A stretch of 14,946 nt of DNA from Gammaproteobacteria bacterium (lineage in GTDB: Bacteria > Pseudomonadota > Gammaproteobacteria > Thiohalomonadales > Thiohalomonadaceae). Below, piece after piece: positions 7,033 through 12,175 of the stretch (position 1 is the stretch's first letter; each line of letters begins with the position of its first letter). Below the pieces are notes generated by a model, which did not search any database, had not been told where the DNA came from, and saw nothing but the letters and a program-made list of their open reading frames with translations. A program made the translations under genes and the position numbers. The stretch lies in contig JALOAT010000073.1 in assembly GCA_023228645.1 (NCBI GenBank), forward strand, positions 1 through 14,946, in the 5' to 3' direction.

Positions 7033-7056
7033 TAATTTTTCATTATCCTATAAGCT
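7031..7056. repeat. Direct repeat, right copy, flanking the LamG segment
   Basis: It matches 6054-6079 (24 of 26 positions). It is the 3' end of the intact paralogue at 7032-7310. The two copies bracket about 950 bases holding the LamG gene, its promoter and the 5' pseudogene piece. Confidence 0.8.
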
Positions 7057-7310
7057 GCCAACTGATTATTGTCAAGCCTTTTTACAAAATCCTCGTTGTC
7101 AGTATGGACGGCAATTTGGATTTGATCATCATAGGACAAAAGGCCAAACCACACTGCATTGGAGAACTTGTGCTTGTGTTTTAAATATTCTTCACGTTGG
7201 TCACATTCATCAGTCCAGGACCAATTTCCCTGATCAGCTTTCTGATATAATTGCCACAACTGTTGCCGCTGCTTCTCAAGTCTAGCTTGATATTTTTCCC
7301 TGACGTCCAT
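7032..7310 (-). CDS. EDQ-family array paralogue (92 aa)
   Basis: The start is the ATG at 7310, which overlaps the stop of the previous gene as TAATG. A TTG 18 bases further upstream is less likely. The N-terminus is a long charged helix, VREKYQARLEKQRQQLWQLY. The conserved end reads AVWFGLLSYDDQIQIAV, then RLDNNQLAAYRIMKN. YDDQ replaces the usual EDQ and keeps the acidic-acidic-Q pattern. It is the closest relative of the broken paralogue next to it (same N-terminal VREKY and same C-terminal YRIMKN). Function unknown. Confidence 0.8.
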   Translation of the reverse strand: MDVREKYQARLEKQRQQLWQLYQKADQGNWSWTDECDQREEYLKHKHKFSNAVWFGLLSYDDQIQIAVHTDNEDFVKRLDNNQLAAYRIMKN

Positions 7311-7594
7311 TAGTCTTTCACAATCCAATATGTGGTTAATTGACTTTCATCCAGTCTATTGATTAGTTTTGGGTGGCGGCTAATTATACAAAGGGTAATT
7401 TGATCTTCCCAGGACAATTTGTCAAACCACATATGCAATTTAAGTAACAGTTTGGAATCAAGAGCTTTTTCCATTCGATCCAATTCATCTAGTGTAATTT
7501 TATCATAGTCAGCCTGACGCCATACTTTATGGAGAGCAGCCAGATGACTAGTGTACAGTAGATGATAACGTTCCGCGACAGGTCCTGTCCTCAT
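7310..7594 (-). CDS. EDQ-family array paralogue (94 aa)
   Basis: The C-terminal region reads HMWFDKLSWEDQITLCI, then INRLDESQLTTYWIVKD, an almost ideal copy of the family consensus. The N-terminus (VAERYHLLYTSHLAALHKVW) is helical and weakly like the VREKY start of the next gene. The ATG at 7594 overlaps the previous stop as ATGA, and its own stop overlaps the next start as TAATG. No recognised function. Confidence 0.82.
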   Translation of the reverse strand: MRTGPVAERYHLLYTSHLAALHKVWRQADYDKITLDELDRMEKALDSKLLLKLHMWFDKLSWEDQITLCIISRHPKLINRLDESQLTTYWIVKD

Positions 7595-7950
7595 ACCAGT
7601 ATCCTTGCGGCTGTTAGACTGAGTTCATCGTAGAAGAAAAATATATTATTTTCATTGAAATAATTAAAAATACGCTGTTCTTTCAGTGCTTTAATGAATT
7701 CATCCAGATCCTGAACCATAATTGTACCTACACTGCGTTGCTTACGCTTATAAAAATTTTCAATTATTTCCTCAAATTCTTTCCTCGTCAGTCCTTCCCG
7801 GACGCCCTGAACCTTTGATGAATAATCCTTGAAAGTCAAAGTTCGGGGTTCTTCCTTGTTGGCTGGATAGAGGTTCATTGCACCAGACCTCTTTCCATCA
7901 ACAATCACTACCCATCGGTTCTTGGCTCGTGTCTGAAATTCAATTTTCAT
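7591..7950 (-). CDS. 119-aa array protein with only the family's C-terminal tail
   Basis: The ATG at 7950 is preferred over one at 7956 because it forms an ATGA overlap with the upstream stop, like most junctions in this array. The N-terminal half is unlike the other members: MKIEFQTRAKNRWVVIVDGK suggests a small beta sheet and is followed by basic helices (EIIENFYKRKQRS). Only the end, FFFYDELSLTAARILV, matches the family tail (compare LDESQLTTYWIV), while the W-x-x-L-S-x-EDQ block is absent. It looks like a different domain joined to the array tail, or a strongly decayed member. Function unknown. Confidence 0.75.
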   Translation of the reverse strand: MKIEFQTRAKNRWVVIVDGKRSGAMNLYPANKEEPRTLTFKDYSSKVQGVREGLTRKEFEEIIENFYKRKQRSVGTIMVQDLDEFIKALKEQRIFNYFNENNIFFFYDELSLTAARILV

Positions 7951-8345
7951 CCACATATCACCATAGCGTCTCTGACCAGTGGTATAAAATCCCGTATTGT
8001 GAGATAATACTTATAAACTCGCTTATTGTGAGCCGTTTGTTCATAGTGGGATTCTGGACCGCTATTTTCCAAAACCACATAGGTGTTTTTTATAAACTTT
8101 GGATCCATCATAGCCACGTAAAGGTGAACTTCCAAAAATGGCCAATGGTACAAAATATGACTTATATCGTGCTCATACGGTTTCCAGGCATTATAACCAA
8201 AGCTACTATTTTTTTCACGATCATAATTCTTTTTCACAATGTCAATCATAGGAAAGATATCCTGTGGTTGGGATAATTTACAATTTCCCATACGGCGAAT
8301 ATATCGCAACTGTTCCCGGGTCAAGTATGAAGTTAGCTCAGTCAT
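7947..8345 (-). CDS. 132-aa array protein without the EDQ motif
   Basis: The ATG at 8345 overlaps the previous gene by eight bases. It begins MTELTSYLTREQLRYIRRMG, then has FPMIDIVKKNYDREKN, HILYHWPFLEVHLYVAMMD and a C-terminal helix YKYYLTIRDFIPLVRDAM. It is helical, rich in tyrosine and basic residues, and shows no family motif. Its place in the tightly coupled operon argues for a related role. No known family recognised. Confidence 0.75.
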   Translation of the reverse strand: MTELTSYLTREQLRYIRRMGNCKLSQPQDIFPMIDIVKKNYDREKNSSFGYNAWKPYEHDISHILYHWPFLEVHLYVAMMDPKFIKNTYVVLENSGPESHYEQTAHNKRVYKYYLTIRDFIPLVRDAMVICG

Positions 8346-8643
8346 ATACCACCAACTGATCTTGAATTATAATAATTGCAGTTTTTTGTTCATCACTGAG
8401 TTCGCGGGACAAGCAGGATTGATGGTTACACTTGAGGTAATAGGTTATTTGATCCTCAGGAGACAATTTATTCCAACCATCAATTATATGATATTCAAGT
8501 ATTTGATTTGCTTCCACGAGTCTAAGATGGTACTCGTCTCCCGTTATGTTCTTGCAAGTAAAATTATCATAAGCCAGATCAACAGTTTCCTGTGATTCAT
8601 TGAAATAAACTTCAACTATCATACAAAGTTCAGTTATTGTCAC
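8338..8643 (-). CDS. EDQ-family array paralogue (101 aa, GTG start)
   Basis: The start is GTG at 8643, which overlaps the previous stop as GTGA; there is no good ribosome-binding site, so it probably depends on translational coupling. The conserved end reads GWNKLSPEDQITYYLKC, then SDEQKTAIIIIQDQLVVYD. This matches the gene at 9309-9620 much better than any other (LSPEDQIT, KC, then AAIIIIQDQLVLY), so the two form a recent duplicate pair with an extended tail. The N-terminus is acidic and helical. Function unknown. Confidence 0.8.
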   Translation of the reverse strand: MTITELCMIVEVYFNESQETVDLAYDNFTCKNITGDEYHLRLVEANQILEYHIIDGWNKLSPEDQITYYLKCNHQSCLSRELSDEQKTAIIIIQDQLVVYD

Positions 8644-8966
8644 GATAACAGGACCACAACAGAGCGTTGAACATCATCCAGACAATAAAGCAAATATGGC
8701 TGATCTTTCATATGTTGCATCACAAATGTAACTTGGTCCTCCCAGGTCAATTGACTACAGATACTCTTACACCGGGCGACCATCATATTATTAATTGAAG
8801 CTTCGGCTTCCCGGACTGTTTGACTCCGGCCACCATAATGCACGATGTCAGTATCTGAATGATTCTCTTTGAGAAGCTGATCTAAATCAAAAAAATCCTG
8901 TTGAGCTCGAAGCAAACATTCCTTATAGTTAATATGAGCTTCTTTTAAATTCCATTTCCAAGTCAC
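8640..8966 (-). CDS. EDQ-family array paralogue (108 aa, GTG start)
   Basis: The start GTG at 8966 overlaps the previous stop as GTGA. The family end is present as SICSQLTWEDQVTFVMQHM, then YCLDDVQRSVVVLLS. The first W of the consensus is replaced (I-C before the SQL). The N-terminal half is helical (HINYKECLLRAQQDFFDLDQ) and unlike its neighbours. No other motif seen. Confidence 0.8.
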   Translation of the reverse strand: MTWKWNLKEAHINYKECLLRAQQDFFDLDQLLKENHSDTDIVHYGGRSQTVREAEASINNMMVARCKSICSQLTWEDQVTFVMQHMKDQPYLLYCLDDVQRSVVVLLS

Positions 8967-9244
8967 GACACTATCCTACAAGCATTCCGCTGCCACTCAG
9001 GCATAAAGGTGATCCAAAATAGCATCTCTTCCGCATACTTGGGAGTATCGTGACTCATAAGAATATAGGTTGAAATTTGATCCTCTTCGGACAATTTATT
9101 ATAAAGTCCACGAAGCGAATCTTCATAATTGGCATTCAGGACTTCATATACACGAATCCATTCAGTAACTTCCTTCCGACCCGTAACCATTTTCTTACGG
9201 ATTTCCAATCGTTCCTTCAGTGTATCAATTATGTCAAGATTCAA
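8963..9244 (-). CDS. EDQ-family array paralogue (93 aa, TTG start)
   Basis: The start is TTG at 9244, supported by GGAG seven bases upstream; no ATG lies near. The conserved block GLYNKLSEEDQISTYIL is strong, and the tail FMPEWQRNACRIVS keeps the Q but has a longer linker. The N-terminus, LKERLEIRKKMVTGRKEV, is a basic helix. A late-like TATAAATC box lies about 30 bases upstream. The gene is separated from the first array gene by 64 bases, the only real gap in this half of the array. Confidence 0.78.
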   Translation of the reverse strand: MNLDIIDTLKERLEIRKKMVTGRKEVTEWIRVYEVLNANYEDSLRGLYNKLSEEDQISTYILMSHDTPKYAEEMLFWITFMPEWQRNACRIVS

Positions 9245-9272
9245 TGTTAGACTCCAGGTGCAAATTTATTGG

Positions 9273-9280
9273 GATTTATA
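9273..9280 (-). promoter_or_regulatory. Possible late-type promoter inside the array (TATAAATC)
   Basis: The minus strand has a 7/8 match to TATAAATA with a predicted start near 9267, 23 bases before the TTG of the 93-aa gene, and GGAG lies in the leader. If used, most of the array would be transcribed late as well. The AT-rich context makes chance possible. Confidence 0.35.
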
Positions 9281-9308
9281 AATTATACCAAGGGAAATGT
9301 CAAGGGCC

Positions 9309-9620
9309 TTATTCACTATAAAGCACCAATTGGTCCTGAATTATGATTATGGCAGCAGCTTGATCTGTGGTCAAATATGGCAATAAGACTTCCTGAGCTG
9401 AACACTTAGTATAGAATGTAATTTGATCTTCTGGTGAAAGGTTTTCCCATATATGGACGATTCTACTCTGACGTTCCCATATAAGGTGTTTGACTTTATC
9501 ATCATATTTCTTTTTTGTAATAACACCATTATGATATTCCTTATAGGCGCGATCGCACTTTTCATAATGATCTTCATATATGTACTTTACCGTGGTGGCA
9601 AATAATCGTTCTATGTCCAT
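9309..9620 (-). CDS. EDQ-family array paralogue, first gene (103 aa)
   Basis: This is the first gene of the array. The conserved end is HIWENLSPEDQITFYTKC, then YLTTDQAAAIIIIQDQLVLY, nearly duplicated in the gene at 8338-8643. The N-terminal half is helical and basic/tyrosine-rich (HYEKCDRAYKEYHNG, then KKKYDDKVKHLIW). The ATG at 9620 has only a weak GGGAAAAG upstream. Its promoter is not obvious in the 250 bases upstream. Function unknown. Confidence 0.8.
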   Translation of the reverse strand: MDIERLFATTVKYIYEDHYEKCDRAYKEYHNGVITKKKYDDKVKHLIWERQSRIVHIWENLSPEDQITFYTKCSAQEVLLPYLTTDQAAAIIIIQDQLVLYSE

Positions 9621-9876
9621 TATATACTTTTCCCGAAATCAATAGGGCATAAAAGAAATTTTTCGGTCTGATCGAAAAGCCCCGTGAAGTTAAGCATAAT
9701 GGAGGGTTTTTTGTCGAGTAAGAAAGATACCGAAATCAATGGGTCTGAAAAGAAAACTGGTAGCCAGATGTCGGCCCCCCTTTATACTTTAGTCAACCCT
9801 GAAATTCACTACACGCACCACTTTTTTTTCGAAAAATATTTTTTTTCTTTTCGGTTGACTGATCTTTTTCAATCAG
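9621..9876. other. AT-rich intergenic boundary between array and early region
   Basis: No convincing gene is seen on either strand. ATTGATTTCGG occurs twice on the minus strand (about 9634-9646 and 9730-9742) ahead of the array. Runs of eight T lie at about 9824-9831 and 9839-9846. A plus-strand promoter-like TTGACT (9854-9859) has the dyad ACTGAT/ATCAGT in its spacer, but no gene follows. This stretch also marks the change from AT-rich to more GC-rich coding sequence. Confidence 0.5.
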
Positions 9877-9954
9877 TTAGGAGAAAAGATTCAGGACGCC
9901 GACGAAGAACATCACGGCGTGTTCGGGATAGAGAAAACTGAGCTTGATCTGCAC
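9877..9954 (-). CDS. Possible 25-aa small peptide gene (GTG start)
   Basis: Downstream of a good promoter (9980-10007) the minus strand has GAGGAG, eight bases, then GTG at 9954 and an open frame of 25 codons ending in TAA. The peptide begins MQIKLSFLYPEH, and the second half is hydrophobic (AVMFFVGVLNLF), so it could be a tiny membrane peptide. The support is the order promoter, ribosome-binding site, start; the short length and GTG start keep confidence low. It could instead be a leader or non-coding RNA. Confidence 0.4.
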   Translation of the reverse strand: MQIKLSFLYPEHAVMFFVGVLNLFS

Positions 9955-9979
9955 GTCTGTAACTCCTCTGTATGTGTCT

Positions 9980-10007
9980 GTTATATAGGATCCTGTCCTA
10001 TAGTCAA
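9980..10007 (-). promoter_or_regulatory. Sigma70-type promoter with 7-bp dyad
   Basis: The minus strand has CTTGACT (-35 at 10007-10002), a 16-base spacer and TATAAC (-10 at 9985-9980). The spacer holds a perfect inverted repeat, TATAGGA-CAGGA-TCCTATA, which could be an operator. It faces the possible 25-aa gene. Confidence 0.6.
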
Positions 10008-10027
10008 GAGCTTTTATTGTATTGACT

Positions 10028-10198
10028 CTATGCAGGAAAGGCCACTAGAGTCTCTACTCCCTGATAGCCCCTCTGCCAAAAGACTTGACGGGCCTTGGCT
10101 CGGGCTTCATCACCATCACGGGCCTTGACTTTGGTCGTATTGGTGACCGTCTTATTGCGCTTGGTGAGCATACGGCAGGTAACAGTGAAGAGGATCAT
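10028..10198 (-). CDS. 56-aa basic small protein
   Basis: The frame opens with ATG at 10198 and ends with TAG at 10030-10028. AAGGAG lies 7 bases before the ATG, and a sigma70-type promoter lies about 20 bases further up. The protein begins MILFTVTCRMLTKRNKTVTN, continues with a charged helix (ARDGDEARAKARQVFWQRG) and ends VETLVAFPA. It is basic and has no membrane segment. It is convincing because promoter, ribosome-binding site and frame agree, as for the other small genes here. Function unknown. Confidence 0.7.
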   Translation of the reverse strand: MILFTVTCRMLTKRNKTVTNTTKVKARDGDEARAKARQVFWQRGYQGVETLVAFPA

Positions 10199-10217
10199 TG
10201 TCTGTCTCCTTATGTGA

Positions 10218-10245
10218 CCATCATATAGGAGAAAGATTATTAGTC
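10218..10245 (-). promoter_or_regulatory. Sigma70-type promoter
   Basis: CTTGACT (-35 at 10245-10240), a 16-base spacer and TATGAT (-10 at 10223-10218) on the minus strand, just ahead of the 56-aa gene. The upstream CTCTTGACT context is shared with the promoter at 9980-10007. Confidence 0.65.
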
Positions 10246-10376
10246 AAGAGCCTTTTTGCTATAGACATTTGTTTGGGTCTACCATATAAGGAGTTATCAA
10301 GAGGAGATAGTCCAATGCATTAGGCGATAGGCTCAGCATAGACAGGAACCATATAGTAAGAGAAAACATTAGGCTG

Positions 10377-10405
10377 TTGACATATAGGAGGCTACAGTGT
10401 AACAG
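10377..10405 (+). promoter_or_regulatory. Weak plus-strand promoter with flanking dyad
   Basis: TTGACA at 10377-10382, then 17 bases, then a poor -10 (TAACAG, 10400-10405). CTGTT at 10374-10378 is mirrored by AACAG at 10401-10405, so an inverted repeat spans the promoter, as in others of this region. It would feed the ORF-less stretch ending at the terminator near 10551. Confidence 0.35.
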
Positions 10406-10555
10406 TTAGGGCGTCGGGTCAGGAAGCCAGGACCCACATATTAGAGAGATGTATAGTTAGAGAAGACTATCAATACTGAGTTCAGGTTGGTGTTTGTAGT
10501 CGGGATTGGAAGGGTGGAGTCCGAAAGGATGTTGAAGCCCTCCTTTCTTTTATTC
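10406..10555 (+). ncRNA. Candidate structured small RNA
   Basis: No usable ORF lies on either strand between 10199 and 10660, the largest gene-free stretch here. On the plus strand the part 10406-10555 has a hairpin GGGTC/GACCC (10416-10420 with 10431-10435), another ATAGT/ACTAT (10453-10457 with 10466-10470), and ends in a terminator-like stem with a T-rich tail. A promoter-like sequence lies directly upstream. This order suggests a short non-coding transcript of about 145 bases. The -10 is weak and no known RNA family is recognised. Confidence 0.35.
10523..10554 (+). terminator. Intrinsic terminator, plus strand
   Basis: GAAAGGA (10523-10529) pairs perfectly with TCCTTTC (10541-10547) across an 11-base loop and is followed by TTTTATT. 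It implies a plus-strand transcript coming from the left, although no plus-strand gene is visible there. Confidence 0.55.
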
Positions 10556-10561
10556 AGGCCT

Positions 10562-10667
10562 GTTAACTATCTTTGTTTACACTAATGAGTAATGTTAATG
10601 CCAATAGTTAACCATTTCAGTCATAGGAATAGGCCGGGTTGACTACCGACCTTTTCTCCATTATCCA
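10562..10667 (+). repeat. GTTAAC-box element, copy 1, with a plus-strand promoter
   Basis: CTGTTAACTAT begins at 10560 and a second GTTAAC lies at 10607-10612. Then TTGACT (10639-10644), a 17-base spacer and TATCCA (10662-10667) follow on the plus strand. The same order (terminator-like hairpin, GTTAAC boxes, TTGACT promoter) recurs at 13484 and 14595. Here the promoter points into the minus-strand gene at 10661, so a transcript would be antisense; only a six-codon frame follows. Confidence 0.5.
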
Positions 10668-10807
10668 ATAATGATTTCGCCTTGGCTGTAATAGACTTCC
10701 TGAATGTCGTCAGTGTCGCCATATTCCGGGTCAACTATAGCCACATCCTGGTCGCCGTGTTGGTCGATCATTTGTTCCAGACGTGCGATCAGTTCGCTTG
10801 CCTTCAC
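10661..10807 (-). CDS. 48-aa small phage protein (GTG start)
   Basis: The start is GTG at 10807, five bases after AAGGAGG, a near-perfect site. Longer in-frame extensions upstream overlap the previous gene and are rejected. The protein reads as a helix (KASELIARLEQMIDQHGDQD) followed by strands VAIVDPEYGD and IQEVYYSQGEIIIG. This is the common small phage or plasmid fold with the pattern 'SELI..L......D.PV.V......I..V', of unknown function. It follows the 78-aa gene by ten bases and is co-transcribed with it. Confidence 0.8.
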   Translation of the reverse strand: MKASELIARLEQMIDQHGDQDVAIVDPEYGDTDDIQEVYYSQGEIIIG

Positions 10808-10817
10808 GTTTGCCTCC

Positions 10818-11054
10818 TTAGTATTCGAATCGAACACCGGCATTGACACCACGCCATTTGTCGTGGACTGGCCGGACATTCATCGCGCCCAGTGCTGCCA
10901 GTTCCTGCTGGAGTCGACCGAGATCGTAAGGCTTGTATTGCCCGTAAATCTTGTATGTGCGGCCGTGGACGATGCGCTGGGTGTAAAGCTTGTAGCAGTT
11001 GAGCCCCAGGTTATTGAGGGCTTGACGAGCGAGGATCGAACCGGGAAGTGCCAT
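10818..11054 (-). CDS. 78-aa small basic protein
   Basis: ATG at 11054 with AGGAGAT upstream and its own promoter at 11079-11107. The protein begins MALPGSILARQALNNLGLNC, is basic and tyrosine-rich in the middle (YKLYTQRIVHGRTYKIYGQY) and has a helix LGRLQQELAALGAMNV. No known motif. It leads a two-gene unit with the 48-aa gene. Confidence 0.78.
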   Translation of the reverse strand: MALPGSILARQALNNLGLNCYKLYTQRIVHGRTYKIYGQYKPYDLGRLQQELAALGAMNVRPVHDKWRGVNAGVRFEY

Positions 11055-11078
11055 TACCTATCTCCTGTGTATGTCAGT

Positions 11079-11107
11079 CGTATAGTGTATATTGGCCGAC
11101 AATGCAA
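11079..11107 (-). promoter_or_regulatory. Sigma70-type promoter
   Basis: CTTGCAT (-35 at 11107-11102), a 17-base spacer and TATACG (-10 at 11084-11079) on the minus strand, 25 bases before the ATG of the 78-aa gene. GTCG/CGAC lie on both sides of the -10 region. Confidence 0.55.
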
Positions 11108-11116
11108 GAGGTTTTT

Positions 11117-11782
11117 TCAGTAAGTTATCAGTTGACTCCTGAACTTCAGGCCATCATTGGTATATGTCCTGGGCAGTAGAGGATTTGGTGTGTTCAGTAT
11201 ATCGTCGATTTCGATCGGCACGAATGATATCCGGACGAATGTCCTCTGAGTTCCTGTCGTGCTCGACGGGCGGCGATGTAGGATATAGGGGTCCATACAG
11301 TAGACAGTTTCGTCATCTGCCTTCTGGACTTCTTCGACGAACTGTTCCAGATAATGGTTAATGTTGTGGACCCTGGGGTCGAAATCGTCTGGGAATGTCA
11401 CATTCAGGTCGGCGAATTCGGTCGCATCCGTGTTGGCCCAAATGTAATTCTGTTCGGGGTTGTGAGGTGTCTTGGTAGAGAAACCATCAACGTGCCATTC
11501 GTCGTCTCTCTTGCTCTTCACAATGCCGTGGCGAACGGTCACGTAACAGTAGGGATGATTGGCATTGATCGCCTTCTGATGCTCTTGGGCGAGCTTTATC
11601 AACGGCATTACCCAGTCGAGTTCGTCTGGGATTTGATAATCACCTGCTGACCGGATGACCATCCTGAGAATATATTGTTCATCAGTTGGTGGCGTGAGGT
11701 CAAGTCGACCAAGACTCAAAGGACCGCCAGCTGTCTGGAAATCCTTCAAGTTAACCAATCTATGTGCCCGCTGGTCGAGCAT
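11117..11782 (-). CDS. 2OG-Fe(II) oxygenase-like protein (221 aa)
   Basis: The double-stranded beta-helix oxygenase triad can be read: H97-x-D99 in DEWHVDGFST, the distal H169 in DPYILHRRP, and an arginine eleven residues later (R180, or R184) in TQRTFVRISF that could hold 2-oxoglutarate. Order and spacing fit non-haem iron, 2-oxoglutarate-dependent dioxygenases, which hydroxylate or demethylate their substrates. T4-like phages of marine hosts carry many small members. Substrate unknown; DNA bases, host proteins or small molecules are possible. The ATG at 11782 overlaps the upstream stop as TAATG, with GAGGAG before it, so it is co-translated with the SVGD-motif protein. The family call is by motif only. 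Confidence 0.7.
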   Translation of the reverse strand: MLDQRAHRLVNLKDFQTAGGPLSLGRLDLTPPTDEQYILRMVIRSAGDYQIPDELDWVMPLIKLAQEHQKAINANHPYCYVTVRHGIVKSKRDDEWHVDGFSTKTPHNPEQNYIWANTDATEFADLNVTFPDDFDPRVHNINHYLEQFVEEVQKADDETVYCMDPYILHRRPSSTTGTQRTFVRISFVPIEIDDILNTPNPLLPRTYTNDGLKFRSQLITY

Positions 11783-12111
11783 TAGATCTCCTCAAACCCT
11801 AAGGGCATAACGAGCATCTTTTTCGTGCCATTGACGACCACAATGTCGCCGACGCTCGTGCTGGTGTGTGCCGTATTGGGGATGGCCAAGCATTCGATAC
11901 CAGCAGGCGGATAACCGTTGCCACAATCGAAGGCAACGTCGAGATCGTCGCTCTGGATAACGTAGGCGGGCTGATAGTAGCCATCCAGCATTAGCCGGTT
12001 GAACATTTCCTGGCGCTCGGGCTGGCTGATGCGATTGGGCATCATTACGTTGATGGCGTCCTCGCCCTGAAGTTCCCGGCTGGTGTAGTGGAAGATGACC
12101 ATCGAACCCAT
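11782..12111 (-). CDS. 109-aa protein with a HTSTSVGD motif
   Basis: ATG at 12111 with AAGGAG 7 bases upstream and a strong promoter at 12138-12166. It begins MGSMVIFHYTSRELQGEDAI. About residues 50-80 have DDLDVAFDCGNGYPPAG, then IPNTAHTSTSVGDIVVVNG. The T-S-x-SVGD-[IV]-[IV] block with a preceding acidic strand is seen in a widespread family of small phage and plasmid proteins of unknown function; this link is from memory. It is the first gene of a two-gene unit with the oxygenase and could supply a partner or substrate-recruiting function, which is speculation. Confidence 0.75.
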   Translation of the reverse strand: MGSMVIFHYTSRELQGEDAINVMMPNRISQPERQEMFNRLMLDGYYQPAYVIQSDDLDVAFDCGNGYPPAGIECLAIPNTAHTSTSVGDIVVVNGTKKMLVMPLGFEEI

Positions 12112-12137
12112 CGTGTGTCTCCTTGTGTTGTGCCACC

Positions 12138-12166
12138 CTTATATGGAAAATGGTGGCCACTGTCAA
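12138..12166 (-). promoter_or_regulatory. Strong sigma70-type promoter with dyad
   Basis: TTGACA (-35 at 12166-12161), exactly 17 bases, TATAAG (-10 at 12143-12138) on the minus strand. GCCACC and GGTGGC form an inverted repeat with a 14-base spacer around the -10, the same spacing as in the two promoters to its right. Confidence 0.8.
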
Positions 12167-12175
12167 TGGAAAAAA

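Noticed and set aside
9277..9284. Plus-strand TATAAATT, a 7/8 late-promoter match
   Set aside because: It would transcribe antisense into the first array gene and has no plus-strand gene downstream; the overlapping minus-strand box is the better reading.
9619..9624. TATAAT on the minus strand at the start of the first array gene
   Set aside because: It overlaps the ATG itself, so a start would fall inside the gene; no -35 at proper spacing.
9686..9695. GAAGTTAAGC, a string found in 5S rRNA
   Set aside because: No other part of a 5S rRNA is present around it; coincidence.
9797..9815. Minus-strand TTGACTAAAGTATAAAGGGG resembling a single-subunit RNA polymerase promoter
   Set aside because: The resemblance to T3/T7 promoters is loose, no second copy was seen, and the TTGACT and TATAAA parts are too close for a sigma70 promoter.
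9684..9941. Plus-strand open frame of 85 codons
   Set aside because: No ribosome-binding site or promoter, odd composition with F-rich runs from poly-T and an R-rich end. It overlaps the candidate small minus-strand gene.
9919..10128. Plus-strand frame of 69 codons
   Set aside because: GTG start without ribosome-binding site; lies antisense to the 56-aa gene, which has promoter and start signals.
10818..10879. Longer N-terminus of the 48-aa gene up to 10879
   Set aside because: The perfect AAGGAGG site five bases before GTG at 10807 decides the start; the extension is the other frame of the upstream gene.
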